Positions 46,345 through 57,908 of a DNA stretch of 64,000 bases are shown in pieces (positions within the stretch are counted from its first letter, which is position 1; every line of letters starts with the position of its first letter). The position numbers and the translations under genes were made by a program. This DNA comes from Agroathelia rolfsii (taxonomy: Eukaryota > Basidiomycota > Agaricomycetes > Amylocorticiales > Amylocorticiaceae). The DNA lies in assembly GCA_018343915.1 (NCBI GenBank), contig JABRWF010000005.1, positions 97,001 to 161,000 on the forward strand. Reading direction: 5' to 3'. Below the pieces are notes generated by a model. It was not told the origin of the DNA, searched no databases, and was given only the letters and a program-made list of their open reading frames with translations.

Positions 46345-48671
46345 ATGCGCGATTCGGGTTCTAAGCTCAGCTTGAAAACTTTAGCAATAGCTGGCGCTCG
46401 TATACAAAGTGGGTTGGCATCCCTGGCGAATCATGCTTCTGGCGCAAACGAAGGCTTGGGTCACTGGGCTGGTAGCAGGCTGCGCCGAGGATCACCAAAT
46501 GATCAGGCGCGAGGGACTGATTACATTACTCTATTTCCTGGATGGGCCACAAGAGAATACAGACACCCGCGAAATGGGGAACTGAATAGTAAGAGCTCAT
46601 CAACGACTTCGTCAATTTCCACCACTCATACTTTTGGGAATACCAACCAGGTGCCTTCGATATTGAGATCTTTATCTCCGGATCTGCGTACAACCAGAAG
46701 CCACGTGAACTTGCAACAACATCGCAAAAAGCGTTCATGAGATTAGCTCGAGGTATCTTGCTTCAATAATCGACGTGCTGCGTTGCATGAAAGAGTTCTA
46801 ACCTCTATATAAGGTTTTGCCTCGATTCCCAAGTCTTCTGAATCCGGCCCTCCAGAGATTTATCAACAAGCTAAAGTGTCTCGTTCAACGGAAGAATTAC
46901 TTGCGAAAGTGCAACTGCCACCAAGGCCCACGGAAATAACTGAAGAAATGGAGGTCGAGGCTCTTGAGCGTCAATTCCGCCAAGCCGAACTTTCCCATCA
47001 TCACGCAGACGGCACTGGAATACCAGACATTGATACGGCTTCTGTCTCATCTTCAGACCAGGGAGCAAGCCCTTTTCCATCGCAACCCGGTTCTCCAACG
47101 CCGTTCAAGCCGACTACTTTACCTGTTCTCGCAGATAAACTCACACTGTCTGATACTGTACGCAAGCTCCACAACAATCTGGAGACGCGCCTACAACCGT
47201 TCTGGTCCTCGACGCTATCGGGAAGAGTTATCAAATTGTCGATCTATATTCCACGAATATCCCTCGAGAAACCCAATCCCATAGCTTCGCATACTCTTGT
47301 GACAGATGCTGATGGTTCGTTTACAGCAAGGATTATGATCAGCTGGGAAGAGCTTTGTGAACAAACCGGCGCAATCCAGGTGTTGTCGGGGGATCCGTCT
47401 GAAGAAAACAATATCTTAATAGCGGCCGAACTGGAGCAACCTCTTATCCAACAAATACCACCAAACCCCAGTTCGACTTGTACGAATATTCATCTGCCCG
47501 TGTGCAATGCCAGCATACGTGTTATTTCGGACATTGATGACACAGTCAAAATATCGAACATCCTAGCTGGCGCTCGCACCGTTTTCCAACATGTATTTGT
47601 CAAGGATTTGAAAGATCTTGTTGTACCAGTGCGTCCGATTTACCACCACTCTAATTTCAACCTTCTGAACCTATAGTAGGGAATGAGTGAGTGGTATCAG
47701 AACATGTGGGATCGTGGTGTTCGATTTCACTATGTGGTCAGTTTTATTCCCTCTGTTTTCTCCTTTTTTTTTTTTTAGTCTTCTAAACATTTTTGGACTA
47801 GTCCAATGGACCATTTGAATTATTACCTGTCATCCTTGAATTCCTTGAAATTTCCAAACTACCTCTCGGTTCAATCAAGCTCCGATCCTACGCGGGTCGC
47901 TCACTATTCAATGGCCTTTTATCCGCGCCAGCCACTCGTAAGCGTGCAGGTGTACTGGACCTAATAACATCGTTACCGAATTCTCGGTTCATACTCATTG
48001 GCGACTCGGGAGAACAAGATCTCGAACTTTATGCAGCTCTGGCAGCGGAATATCCAAACCGGGTTCTCGGCATCTTTATTCGAGATCCAACTATTTACGA
48101 CGACGATGGCAGGGGCGTGGTAGATCCGACTGGGCTTAAGAATATCGAGGATTTCTTTGCACCACTATATGCAGTTAGGCAAAAAGAGAGACAGGAACTT
48201 ACTTCCCGAGCTGGATCTCGGAAAAGATCCTCCCGATCCTTCGATGGATACCTTCCATCGTCATCACCATCATCTCGACTGTCTAGCGCGTCAGCCTCCC
48301 TCTCCAGTCAAGGAAATGGGTCGTCGGCATTCACAATGTCTGCTAATCTTACTGAAGAGCCACAACCCTATGGAAGCGTGCCTGCCACGCCCCAAGAAGC
48401 TGAGTATTCGTCAGAAAGACAGACACCATCTGCTCGAACTACACATGACAATACCAACCAACCGAAACAACGCCTCCGCGAGCCAACGAGCGATTCAGAA
48501 AGGAAACGAACAGAGCTCCAAATGAGGATATATAAAGCAAGGAGATCTATACCGGCTCACATACCTTTTAGGGTCTTCCGTCGTCCAGAAGAATGCGTTG
48601 AGGCTTTGGAATTGGTTGATAAAATCCGTTTCGAAGAAGCTTTGAAGGTCTCCCAACGTAATGCTGTATAG
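46345..48671 (+). CDS. APP1: Phosphatidate phosphatase App1 (DUF2183 family)
   Basis: Exons 46345-46588, 46651-46752, 46814-47628, 47680-47736 and 47802-48671. Conserved blocks: DYITLFPGWATREY, AFDIEIFISGSAYNQKPREL, FMRLARGFASIPK, then VISDIDDTVKISNILAGA (about 47521-47575) with the D-x-D-x-T HAD-type catalytic motif, GMSEWYQNMWDRGVRFHYVS, NGPFELLPVILEFLE, FILIGDSGEQDLELYAALA and FIRDPTIYDDDG. The family dephosphorylates phosphatidate to diacylglycerol in a Mg-dependent way; yeast App1 sits at cortical actin patches. The C-terminal 180 residues are Ser-rich and unconserved, ending in a basic stretch (FRVFRRPEECVEALELVDKI). Confidence 0.92.
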
Positions 48672-49157
48672 TATGTAATCGATATGCTCTGTAACATACC
48701 TATTTTTCCATCTCCTCTCTACCACCTGTAATGTTTTCTAGACTTTGTGTTATATCATTGCATATTACAATTTGAATTTTGAATAAAATGATAGCACTTG
48801 TGTTGGAGGTTACGGATGCCGGGCTGTAATGTTGTCCTTCAGTAAAAATGACCCATGCTCATGCGCTGCTGTAGAGTATGTATTATAACGATGTGCTATG
48901 AGAATGTTATGGTCTTGTTCCTTTCTTACAAGCACAAGGCAGAAAATTGCGCTTTGGGCACAAATATTAATTTAATCAATTTGGCCGAAATTGCCTCACT
49001 GGGTCAGTTTGTACTACGTAATGCTGCCGTTTGGTAAGTTTCCGCAACAACTGTGACCGCGACTACAAGTAGGCTCGTACCTGAAAGGCCTGCCAGTGAA
49101 CATTGACACGACTCGTCTTTCAAGCTTCAAGACTGAGTGGAATAATAGCATCTAAAA
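48672..49157. other. Intergenic, nothing recognised
   Basis: 486 bp between APP1 and the flavin-reductase-like gene, holding the APP1 3' UTR and an upstream region. Only short open frames, no repeats. Confidence 0.4.
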
Positions 49158-49832
49158 ATGCTTCGCTCTTCATTTCATGTTGCGCGACTCAAACCTAATT
49201 GTTTATTTCCTCAAGCGTATAGTACGAACTCTCAAGGGAATATACGCTCTCAACTCCGCGCACTCCTACGTCAAACAGCCCAACCGGTCGCTGTTATAAC
49301 ATCTCTCATGCCGCCTGTGCAAGGCCAGTTAGCTTCTTTGGCCGATGAATCTAAACCAACATTTCATGGTGCTACGTTGTCTTCTTTCACATCTGTTGCA
49401 TTGCATCCCTATCCCCTAGTTGCATTCTCTCTGAGAGTGCCATCTCGCATGAGCACCTCACTCCGAACATCTGCCTCGACTTCGCATGCGCATATGGTCA
49501 TCAACATACTTTCATCAGTTCAAAGTGACATTGCTGCTGGATTCTCGCGCCCTCACGTGGATTCAGATCCTTTCGCTCAATGTTATTATTGGCTTAGTCA
49601 AGACGGCCTTCCAATCTTTCGCGATTCCCTTGGCGCACTTTCATGTCAACTGTTGGCATCTCACGATTTATCGAATCTCCAATGGGGGGATGATTCGCCG
49701 ATGTTAGAAAAAGAGGATGGGCCTGCATCTGAATTATTCATCGCCCGTGTATTGCGAATAGAGGATACGAAGCCAAAAGACAATTTAATGCCACTTCTCT
49801 ATCATCAACAATCCTATACCACCGTACAATAG
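49158..49832 (+). CDS. Flavin reductase-like, FMN-binding split-barrel protein
   Basis: Single exon, 224 residues. The N-terminus MLRSSFHVARLKPNCLF is basic and lacks acidic residues, a plausible mitochondrial presequence. The flavin-reductase-like barrel reads LRQTAQPVAVITSLMP, FHGATLSSFTSVALHPYPLV, AFSLRVPSRMSTSLR, HMVINILSSVQSDIAAGFSR and ALSCQLLASHDL, ending PLLYHQQSYTTVQ. In this family the barrel binds FMN at the T-S-F-x-S-V-A/S-L block. The substrate is unknown; related fungal proteins are annotated as NADH:FMN oxidoreductases or pyridoxamine-oxidase-like. It converges with POL1. Confidence 0.82.
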   Translation: MLRSSFHVARLKPNCLFPQAYSTNSQGNIRSQLRALLRQTAQPVAVITSLMPPVQGQLASLADESKPTFHGATLSSFTSVALHPYPLVAFSLRVPSRMSTSLRTSASTSHAHMVINILSSVQSDIAAGFSRPHVDSDPFAQCYYWLSQDGLPIFRDSLGALSCQLLASHDLSNLQWGDDSPMLEKEDGPASELFIARVLRIEDTKPKDNLMPLLYHQQSYTTVQ

Positions 49833-50110
49833 GTGTGATATAACACGTATTATTCATTTGGCAGTACGTCTCACCTATGTGTTTTTATAGATTTACGAGC
49901 CAACGAAATAACTACCACATTGCATCCCTTCATGAGTATTGTAGCCAGAGTACGCCTACGGTGGCATTGGATACTAGTATCTTGCACCTCGAAGGCACTG
50001 TGAGTGCGACATCCGCGCATACAAGACTGAATACTCGATAAAATGCCTATTAATTACGAACAACAAAACACTCGGTACATAGAACGATTTTCATAACATG
50101 TAGAAAAAGG

Positions 50111-53100
50111 TTATGATGCTAGCTTCATAAACGAGAATACCTGATTGAGATCTACCCAGCGTCTTCCACATTGATCTAGGTACTTTTGTACACTACTTGT
50201 CATGTTAGTCAGGAACTTGTTTGGTTCCGGCTGCTTGACGAGATTTTCAACTTTCTCTGCTGGTAGTTTCAATATCAATGGCCGGGAAGTTTGCTTAAAC
50301 AAACGCACCATAAGTAGGTGTCCCTCGACAAGATTCTAGTATCTTGTTTTCGTCGAATAATGAAGAGAAGTATAACAACTGGTTGTACAGCTTTGCATCT
50401 GAAAACTTTTGGAGACCCTTTAGTCAATATGAGATTCATGAAAAGGCGAAGTTTTGTTTACCTCGAACCTAGTTGTACCTCGACATCCCGGTCTTAGACA
50501 GCGCCATCCTGCAACGCTCATATCACGGATGCGATTTCCACATGTTTCGTCATCACAAACCACCCAGTGTTCGTAATACTGATTGATCAAGTTTCGGATT
50601 TGCATCTCCAGCTGGAGCTGAAGACTGGGTGTAGATAAAGCTTGGCTGCAAGACGTACATGTGGGTCCCAAGTGACTGAGACAAGACGTCTGTATTGATG
50701 TCCATTAGCATGGATTTAGATGATAGAGTTACGATGATTTACCGTCTGATCTGATACCAATGTAAATGGAGATTCAGCTCCACAATGGGTGCAGCGAATT
50801 TGGAAGGGCGTGGTGTCCTTAAAGCGCTGCTTATCTGACATCTGCGAGCTGAGATTCGAGAAGGATAAGTCAACGCCTTCACTAGAGGAGCTTCGGTATC
50901 TCTGAGGATCAAGGCCTAACGAAACATCAGCTTCAAGCAACCCGTAGCATTTCAGTAATGGTACATACCGAGACATTCGGCCAGCCTCGCCCGTTCGGTG
51001 CCTTCAATAGGATCACACAACCGTTCTACAGGAGGTAGGATCTGCTGGGATAGATAATATTCAAAATCTTAAAAAAACAATCAGCGTTGTTCGTTCTCAT
51101 TTACATTCTCATTGTAAGTCGACGAACCAATTATAAGTCCATTCCTGCGAACTTCTTCAGGATGTTTGGCTCGTTCTGCTTGCGCCGTTTTAGCAGCTTC
51201 TTCTCCATCCATCTTGCAGAAGACATAAGGAATAACATCCCCAGCGCGATACACAGCTCGTTGCGAATCGTTCATTCTGAGAGCAACTTGAACATGTGGC
51301 TGACTATTCTTGTCTGGATAGGCCATAGGGTCCTTGCCTAAACGCTTTTGACGAATCTGAATACCCGAAGTGACTTTCAAAGTTAAACCTTACCTTAAAG
51401 ATAATAAACTCATCGATCTTGATCTGACCTTCTCGTACTTGACGCCCAATGGTGTATAGATAATCATGGATATTCTCTACAACAACCTCAGGACTTTCAC
51501 CAGATAATATCTGTTCCAGTACATATCTGGAAATGGGTGTGAGTGCGACTATTAATTTAGGAGCGTAGGAAGTAAAACACACTGTGAGACCGTTTTGGAA
51601 AGGGCACAATATTCACGACGCTTCATATCTAAACCCTTGATCTCTGTTGACGTTCTGGAACCTTCTTCAACCTTTAGAGCGGCATACTTCTTCTTCTGAA
51701 GAAGGAGCAGACGCTGGAAGACTCCGTCAAGATCTATTTCCAGTAGTTTATAACGATCATTGACAGCTTTTTTGAATTCAGCAGATATCTTTAGAGCTTC
51801 GGATAATTCGCTAGCGTTGGTATTAACGAAAACAGAGTCCGTGTCACCATAAACAACCTGTACACAAACGTCAATGTCATGTATTTACTTATTTAGGAAA
51901 AAACCTACATCGAGCTGCATACTCTCAGCCAATTCTCTCGTATGTGTCAAAATTTCTCGACCTTTGAAAGTTGTCAATGCTGCAAGAGGCTTGGCGTAGA
52001 ATCTGGAATATTCGAAGCCAAGACACCCGTACATGCTATTTGCGGTTAACTTGAGGGCCTGTTGCTTGATATCATGCTACAATTCTCATGCCTTCGTCAA
52101 TGGTCACAATAATAATGCGAGTGATGTACCTGCAATAACTTTGCTGGAGGAATAGTTCTGTCCTTCATAAGAGCTTTCACGTAGCGACGCCTAGAAACAA
52201 GTTGGGCGATGAGACGTGGCAAAACACCCTGTGGTACGTCTGGTGATGGCGGTTCAGCCATCTTCTCTTCGTTATTCTGAATAATGACCGGTTATACTTG
52301 AGAAAAAGTTTCATATTACGTTCTCCTCACCTCATCCATTTCAACTCTTTCTACTGTCGTGAAGTCGATGTTGTACTCTTGGATTATGCTTGGATAGAGG
52401 GAGTTGAAGTCCATGACGAGGATGTATTTATCCCATAATCCACGCTTGGGCTCAAACACAAGGCCACCTTTGTACTTATCGCGCTTCGATTTATGGGATA
52501 CTTTCATCTCGTTGCCTTCGTCGTCAAGTTCGATTATCGGGGCTGCCTTCTTTCCGAAGGATTTATCGGGGCAGATATACTTAAGACGATGGAATTCATG
52601 GAGCAGGATGTATTCATTTCTTTCGGCTCGACCACCATTTAGGGTTCTATTCCTAATTTTTTTTTTTTTTGATCATTGTGAAGTCATACTTGACGGGACT
52701 AGTACCTACCATGAGTTACCAGCAAGGTTTGTGAGCTGCCTCGTTAACGGAAGAATCTGCACCTTTGCGGCTATTGCCATTTGATAGTGGGCATCCAGTT
52801 CGCAGTGCCTAACAAATGTAAGGAGGCGATCTGGACCACCTACACTGCCGTCGAGATAGTTTGCTGTGTCATCCGGATCAATCTCTTGCCGGTCCATCTT
52901 CAGGTGTGTCTTGCACATTTCTGTCATCGTCCAAGTCGTGGATGAAATCATGCCCTACGATTTTCTACGTAAGAAAGATATGCATAAAGCGCAGGCCTGA
53001 CTCGCCTTTGCCGCGTCACTGGTCAAATCGCAAACAAGACGCCCATTGAGGAACTTTCCGTTGGTTCCTTGCCTCCCAATGTTTGGCATTTTCTGCCGTC

Positions 53101-55442
53101 TAAATCTACCTATGCGTGACCAGTGATCTAATTTCAAATCTCGAAGACGCTGTAATAGCACGTCCAAATGAGTGCCGATAAATTCGTGTCCAATAATGAC
53201 ATCAGGATCCGTTCGATATATGGTCTCTTCATAGGTCAGTGGGTAAGACTTTCTAATGGTTGGTGATATGAAACACGTACGAAGAAGATTCGATAAAAGC
53301 ATGCGTTCATTCATAACAGGCGTGATTGTACCCTTGCTGTTTTGCTTAGCCCTGGCTTCAAAATTTGGGGGAAATCTGTCCAACGGCCTAATGAATGTTT
53401 GTACAGTCGCTGGTTGTTTTTCCGGGGGTGTCGGATCGTCAATCTGGGCTGGAACAACCATTGTTCGCAAAGAAAGAAAGACATGATTATGGGTAGAGTA
53501 CGAACTATTAATCCAGGTTCGAGCCGAGGCACAGACCAGTTCGCGCTTGTTTTCTTTGTGGTTGACAATCGTCCGTACGCTAAGGCTCATCACGTTCAGT
53601 GGCGGCATGTCTTTTGGCGCCAGTGCATCGGTTTCCGGGAAAGGATTGATATCTTTAGGATCTGTTACCACGACTTCCAGTTTACACCATGATGCCTGAA
53701 AGAATCGTAAATAATTATTGAGAAATAACAAATTGCACATCCATACACTCTTGTTGTCCTCGATTTGAGGCTTCTTAACTTGGAGCCAACAAGGTCCCAT
53801 AATCTTACGTTTAAGTACAAGTAGTTCGAATGCGCTAGTATTCGTGCCGAAGATATGATGGAAATTGGGTCCATGGGACTCCGGTCCAATTTTTGGTTCT
53901 ATAATTGGATGTCAAGATCAGTCTTAAATTTCCTTCTCTTCTAGAACGTACCACTGAAGTCATAAACAACCTTGAGCCACTCCCGTTTTTCACGAGGAAC
54001 GTCCAGTTCATCAAAAGCGTAGCTTCTGGTAACAATGGAGGTGCGATAGTTTTTGATATTCCAGTGCTTGCGTACGCGCTCGAAGTCCTCTTTGACATCA
54101 TCCATGGTTGGTATGACATCAGTTTCCACTAGATTCCCATCTTCGTCTTGTTCCACTCTTCTGGGACGTGGTAGGAGAAAAACGTTGCGCTTAATGCCTT
54201 CCACAGTAACGCAACAAGAAACCCAAGCTCCGGTTTTCTTATCCTTCATCTTGCCAATGAAATATACCTTTCCATCATTTTCCAAATAGTCTATCCAAAA
54301 GAAACGGAAAGATCCATCGGCCTGGAGGGAGTCTATGGCCCCTGATCTAACAGAAGCGGAAGTAACCACAGATGGCGCGTCGGTGTCCCCTTCTATAGAT
54401 ACTTGGAGAGAGTTGTAAACGGAAAGCCAGGATGGTTTATCGTCAATTTTAGGCTTTTTTTCGTTGGCTTGTTGAGCCTCATTTGATGTGAATGGACCAA
54501 GATTAGGGGCAGGCATTTCTTCCCGTTTAACAGTGGTCTTAACGTCTAGACTGTCTGGATCCAGTTCCATGGCAAGATCCATGTCCATATCACCGAAAGA
54601 TGCATCATAATCAACATCTATGTTGAGCTCCTGGATTTTGTTGAGATTGGGAAAAGGGCCGTCGGTAATGCGAACCTTCTTTTTCGGGCTGGTAATAACG
54701 TCGTCATCGCTAGGCGGCTGGTCTAGAGCCTCGTCGAACGGATCAGAAGAGGCATCGGTATACACGGGAGGCGTGCGACGGTATGAATGCTCGTCATCAG
54801 CGATGGCTACATCGTAGTTTCTGCGACGGCCAGGAGAGGACTTCCTTTTGCGTGAGGGCTTTGAATAAGAACGCTTGCCAATCGGTTTTTCGTCCATATC
54901 ACCAATCAAATCCTCCATGAATGCTAGCTCTTGGTCATGAGAGACAGAAGGTCTATATGCACTCATGGAGTGCGTGACCTTGGGTTTGGGAGAAGATTTC
55001 GTTTTGGTGGGTGGTCGCTTTATGGTAGGCTTTTTTCCTGCAAACATTTGCGTCAAATATTGTTCAAGGCAACACGCAAGCTGATACCGGCCATACTTTT
55101 CTTTGGTGCCCTTTCTTCATCCTCCTCATCCTCATCTGCATCATCATCGCCGTCTTGTCCTCCAATCCAATCATCCATACCATTGTCGGTATAGCCCGCC
55201 ACCCCATCGTCAACTACGAAATCATCTCTTTGCAGACGACCCTTGACGAGACTTTGGTACTGATCCTCGGATAACTTGTCGTATATTTGCACGTCCTCTT
55301 GCTATAGGTTGTGATCAGGATGCATTGAACACGCATGCAAGCCACATCGCCTAACCTTCCATTCACGCTTACCGCCCTCGCGTGTGCGTTTGAGCTCTGC
55401 AAGTTGGGCGAGTTTGTTTGACTTCTTTGATCGGTCTGACAT
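50111..55442 (-). CDS. POL1: DNA polymerase alpha catalytic subunit
   Basis: Begins [20 protein letters not shown] at 55442 and ends FSFMKLAS at 50111, with many short introns. Order: pol-alpha N-terminal region ([32 protein letters not shown]), a charged linker, the [15 protein letters not shown] and [20 protein letters not shown] region, the exonuclease-like domain ([20 protein letters not shown]), polymerase motif A ([20 protein letters not shown], about 52400), motif C ([14 protein letters not shown], about 51860) and C-terminal zinc modules ([29 protein letters not shown] with CLRPGC). This polymerase-primase subunit extends RNA primers at origins and on Okazaki fragments and binds the B subunit through its C-terminal Cys modules. 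All key residues seen are intact. Confidence 0.95.
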
Positions 55443-56493
55443 GACGGACCGGCTACCAACAGATGTTTTCAATGTAGCACAAGAAGTAAAATGAGAGTTG
55501 AAACAACACCAGGAGGCTGCAAGTATATACTAGTAGAAGTGCTTACTGGCAGTAGATGTTATTATCGTTGGACGCGTCTGTTTCGCGTCTCACATTTGAT
55601 TCCGAGCACGCGCTTTCAGTCGGAGACTCAATTTACCCATAGGTCTGTTTCCATCCGCCATTGTTTTTTTTACTCTCTGTGCTCTCCCTTGAGTATCCTT
55701 TCAAATTTATTCATTGTTCAATCTCTTGGCTTGTGTTCTTTTTATCCAACATTCAATACCGCGCACCAAGTCAAGGTTCTCATGGCTGCATACTTGCAAT
55801 CTTCAAATTGAGAACCTGTTACGGTCGCGGAAGATCAACCAACCTGATTCCTTCTGCTGCCAGGTCTCGTTATGAGATTTGGCGGGTCAACAGAAGCCCT
55901 GGTTGCAAAATCATCATAAGAGTTGACAGTGGCTATACTTGCTTGACAAGGCTATGTGCTACAGTCATAGTTTGATGACATACATTTGTAAGTTGGTGAA
56001 TCTGATTATAGCCATACATAACTTGTTGGACATGGTCAACACGTAAACAGACTAACAGGTCCATTTTGCAACTACCTAAATACTAGTACACATCAGATTA
56101 ATCAATCATTCTATTTGATCGAGTTTTGCCAAATGGCTTGGATTATATTTACAATTTGTCTGATTTATACAAAAGCGCATAGTATTAACGTGGCTAACAT
56201 GATCTATAATCAACAATATGCATACTAGCATCCCGAAGTTGTGGATGTATGAATGATCTCAGTGCTTGCACAACACAATATAGCACTTGCCACTCAATGC
56301 ATTCAGTAAATTGGGGATAGACTTGAAAAGACAATGATATTTAACAAAATGGGAGGAAAAGTCTATGCTCGGTACGTCGATGTCAAAAAAGTTACATGGA
56401 AGCAAATCGACAAAAGACTTAGTCAAGGTCGTAGATAAAGCTATGAACCCGTACCATAGTCAAATTTCGCTACCTTGACTTGACTGTACCCAC
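55443..56493. other. Intergenic between POL1 start and the repeat-protein gene end
   Basis: 1.05 kb. The part near POL1 carries the G1/S-type boxes. Open frames at 55491-55975 (plus) have no domain resemblance. From 55980 to 56480 the sequence is AT-rich and has no coding potential; it should include the 3' UTR of the downstream minus-strand gene. Confidence 0.4.
55572..55614 (-). promoter_or_regulatory. MCB/E2F-like cell-cycle boxes upstream of POL1
   Basis: A palindromic ACGCGT (55572-55577) lies 130 bp upstream of the POL1 start, followed by TTTCGCGT (55581-55588) and CACGCGC (about 55607-55613). In budding and fission yeast ACGCGT is the MluI cell-cycle box bound by MBF and drives G1/S expression of DNA-synthesis genes, POL1 among them. 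A regulatory role here is inference. Confidence 0.5.
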
Positions 56494-57908
56494 TTACCGA
56501 GCTGACCTGACCCTAGTCATCTTCTTTTTATCGCCTTTCTTCTTCTTGTCCTTCTTCTTGTCCTGAACATAGTTGCATTAGTACGTTTTGGAAAAGCAGC
56601 CAAAACTTAGGCATTTTGAGAACTGACATCTTTCTTTGCGGCGCGAACTCTGAGGAAGGGAGACATATCAAAAGTGTTTGGTTTGAAGCCGAATGAATAA
56701 CTTACTGTACCGGGGCAAATGACTCATCATCATCATTGTCATTATCATCCTCGGGATCTTCTTCAAGAATGTCTTCTTCTTCTAAGTCTTCATCCGTACG
56801 TGCAGCAGCTTTCTTCTTGTCGCCCTTCTTATCCTTCTTCTTATCCTTCTTCTTGTCCTTCTTATTGCTTGAGGACTTGACAGCGCGAGAACTATAAGAG
56901 TCAAGAAAGCCTGGTTTGTACAAATCATACGGCAAGACTACAAATCATGATTACTCACGAAATGGCGGCGGAAGTATCTTCGTCAGCATCATCGGTTGTA
57001 GATGCATCTGTAACTTCCGATGCTGCGGCAGTGGTACTAGATGTCGCCTTTTTGTCACCCTTCTTTTTGTCCTTTTTCTTGTCCTTTTTCTTATCCTTCT
57101 TTGCGGCTTTCGATTCCTTGGCGGCAAGAGCACTGTAATGGAGGTATGTTATAAATGATCTGAATAAAATTATAAATTAAAACACTGACTCTAGGGTTGG
57201 AGTCGACTCGTCATCGTCATCGTCGTCAGCCTCCTCAGAAGTAGTCGCAGCAGTTGGTTCGGCTGCAGCCGCTGATACCCCACTGCCCTTCTTCTTGTCT
57301 TTTCCCTTATGCTTGTGATGCTTCTTGGCAGCAGCCGAAGACGCCGCCGCACGAGCGCTTCAAGTATAATCAAAACAAAGGTCAGGTGCAATAAAAGCAA
57401 TCGAATACTTACGCTACAGCACCGGAGCCCGCAGGAGTCGGAGTCTCATCTTCGTCGTCATCGGCGCCGGTGTCGTCCGTGGATTGTGCTGCAGCAGCGG
57501 TGGCCGAAGCCGAGGCTTTTTTGCCCTTCTTCTTATCCTTCTTCTTGTCCTTCTTCTTGTCCTTGTCTTTCTTGTCGGCGGCCTAACCCCAGATCAGCCT
57601 CTAATGATTAGATTATACCCACAGCACTTACGGCAGAGGTAGATGTAGTGGCTGCCGCAATTACAGGACTCTGACAAAGACATATAAATAGTGGACAGCT
57701 AAAATACGCATTTCAGATACATACCGCATTATTGCTTATAGAAAGAGAAGAATCCGTCGCAGCAACGTCACGGCTCTACAGAAATTTATGATTTAATTCC
57801 AGAGATTTCATCAGTGCGGAAACGACATACCAAAAAGAAGGGATTGAAAGGGAGTGACAAGACAGAAGTAGCCAGAGAAGCGGCGACGAAAGCATAGGAG
57901 AGACGCAT
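56494..57908 (-). CDS. Secreted Lys/Asp-rich repeat protein built of duplicated exons
   Basis: I do not recognise this family. Nine exons: 57908-57831, 57775-57725, 57670-57632, 57582-57413, 57357-57190, 57132-56959, 56891-56706, 56649-56628 and 56562-56494, summing to 957 nt and 318 residues; all introns are GT-AG with frame kept. It opens with a signal peptide, MRLSYAFVAASLATSVLSLP. Exons 4-7 (168-186 nt) each encode one module: a linker with R/K-A repeats, a lysine block (KKDKKKDKKKDKK type), an Ala/Ser/Thr stretch and an acidic end (DDDDDDES, EEDPEDDNDNDDD). Exons 5-7 have phase 2 at both ends, as expected for exon duplication. The protein is expected to be disordered and charge-alternating. 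Role unknown; possibilities are wall- or polyanion-binding or mineral binding. Confidence 0.8.

Noticed and set aside
55491..55975. Open frames upstream of POL1 as a separate gene
   Set aside because: No recognisable domain; two frames overlap; the region carries the G1/S-type boxes and fits a promoter and 5' leader.
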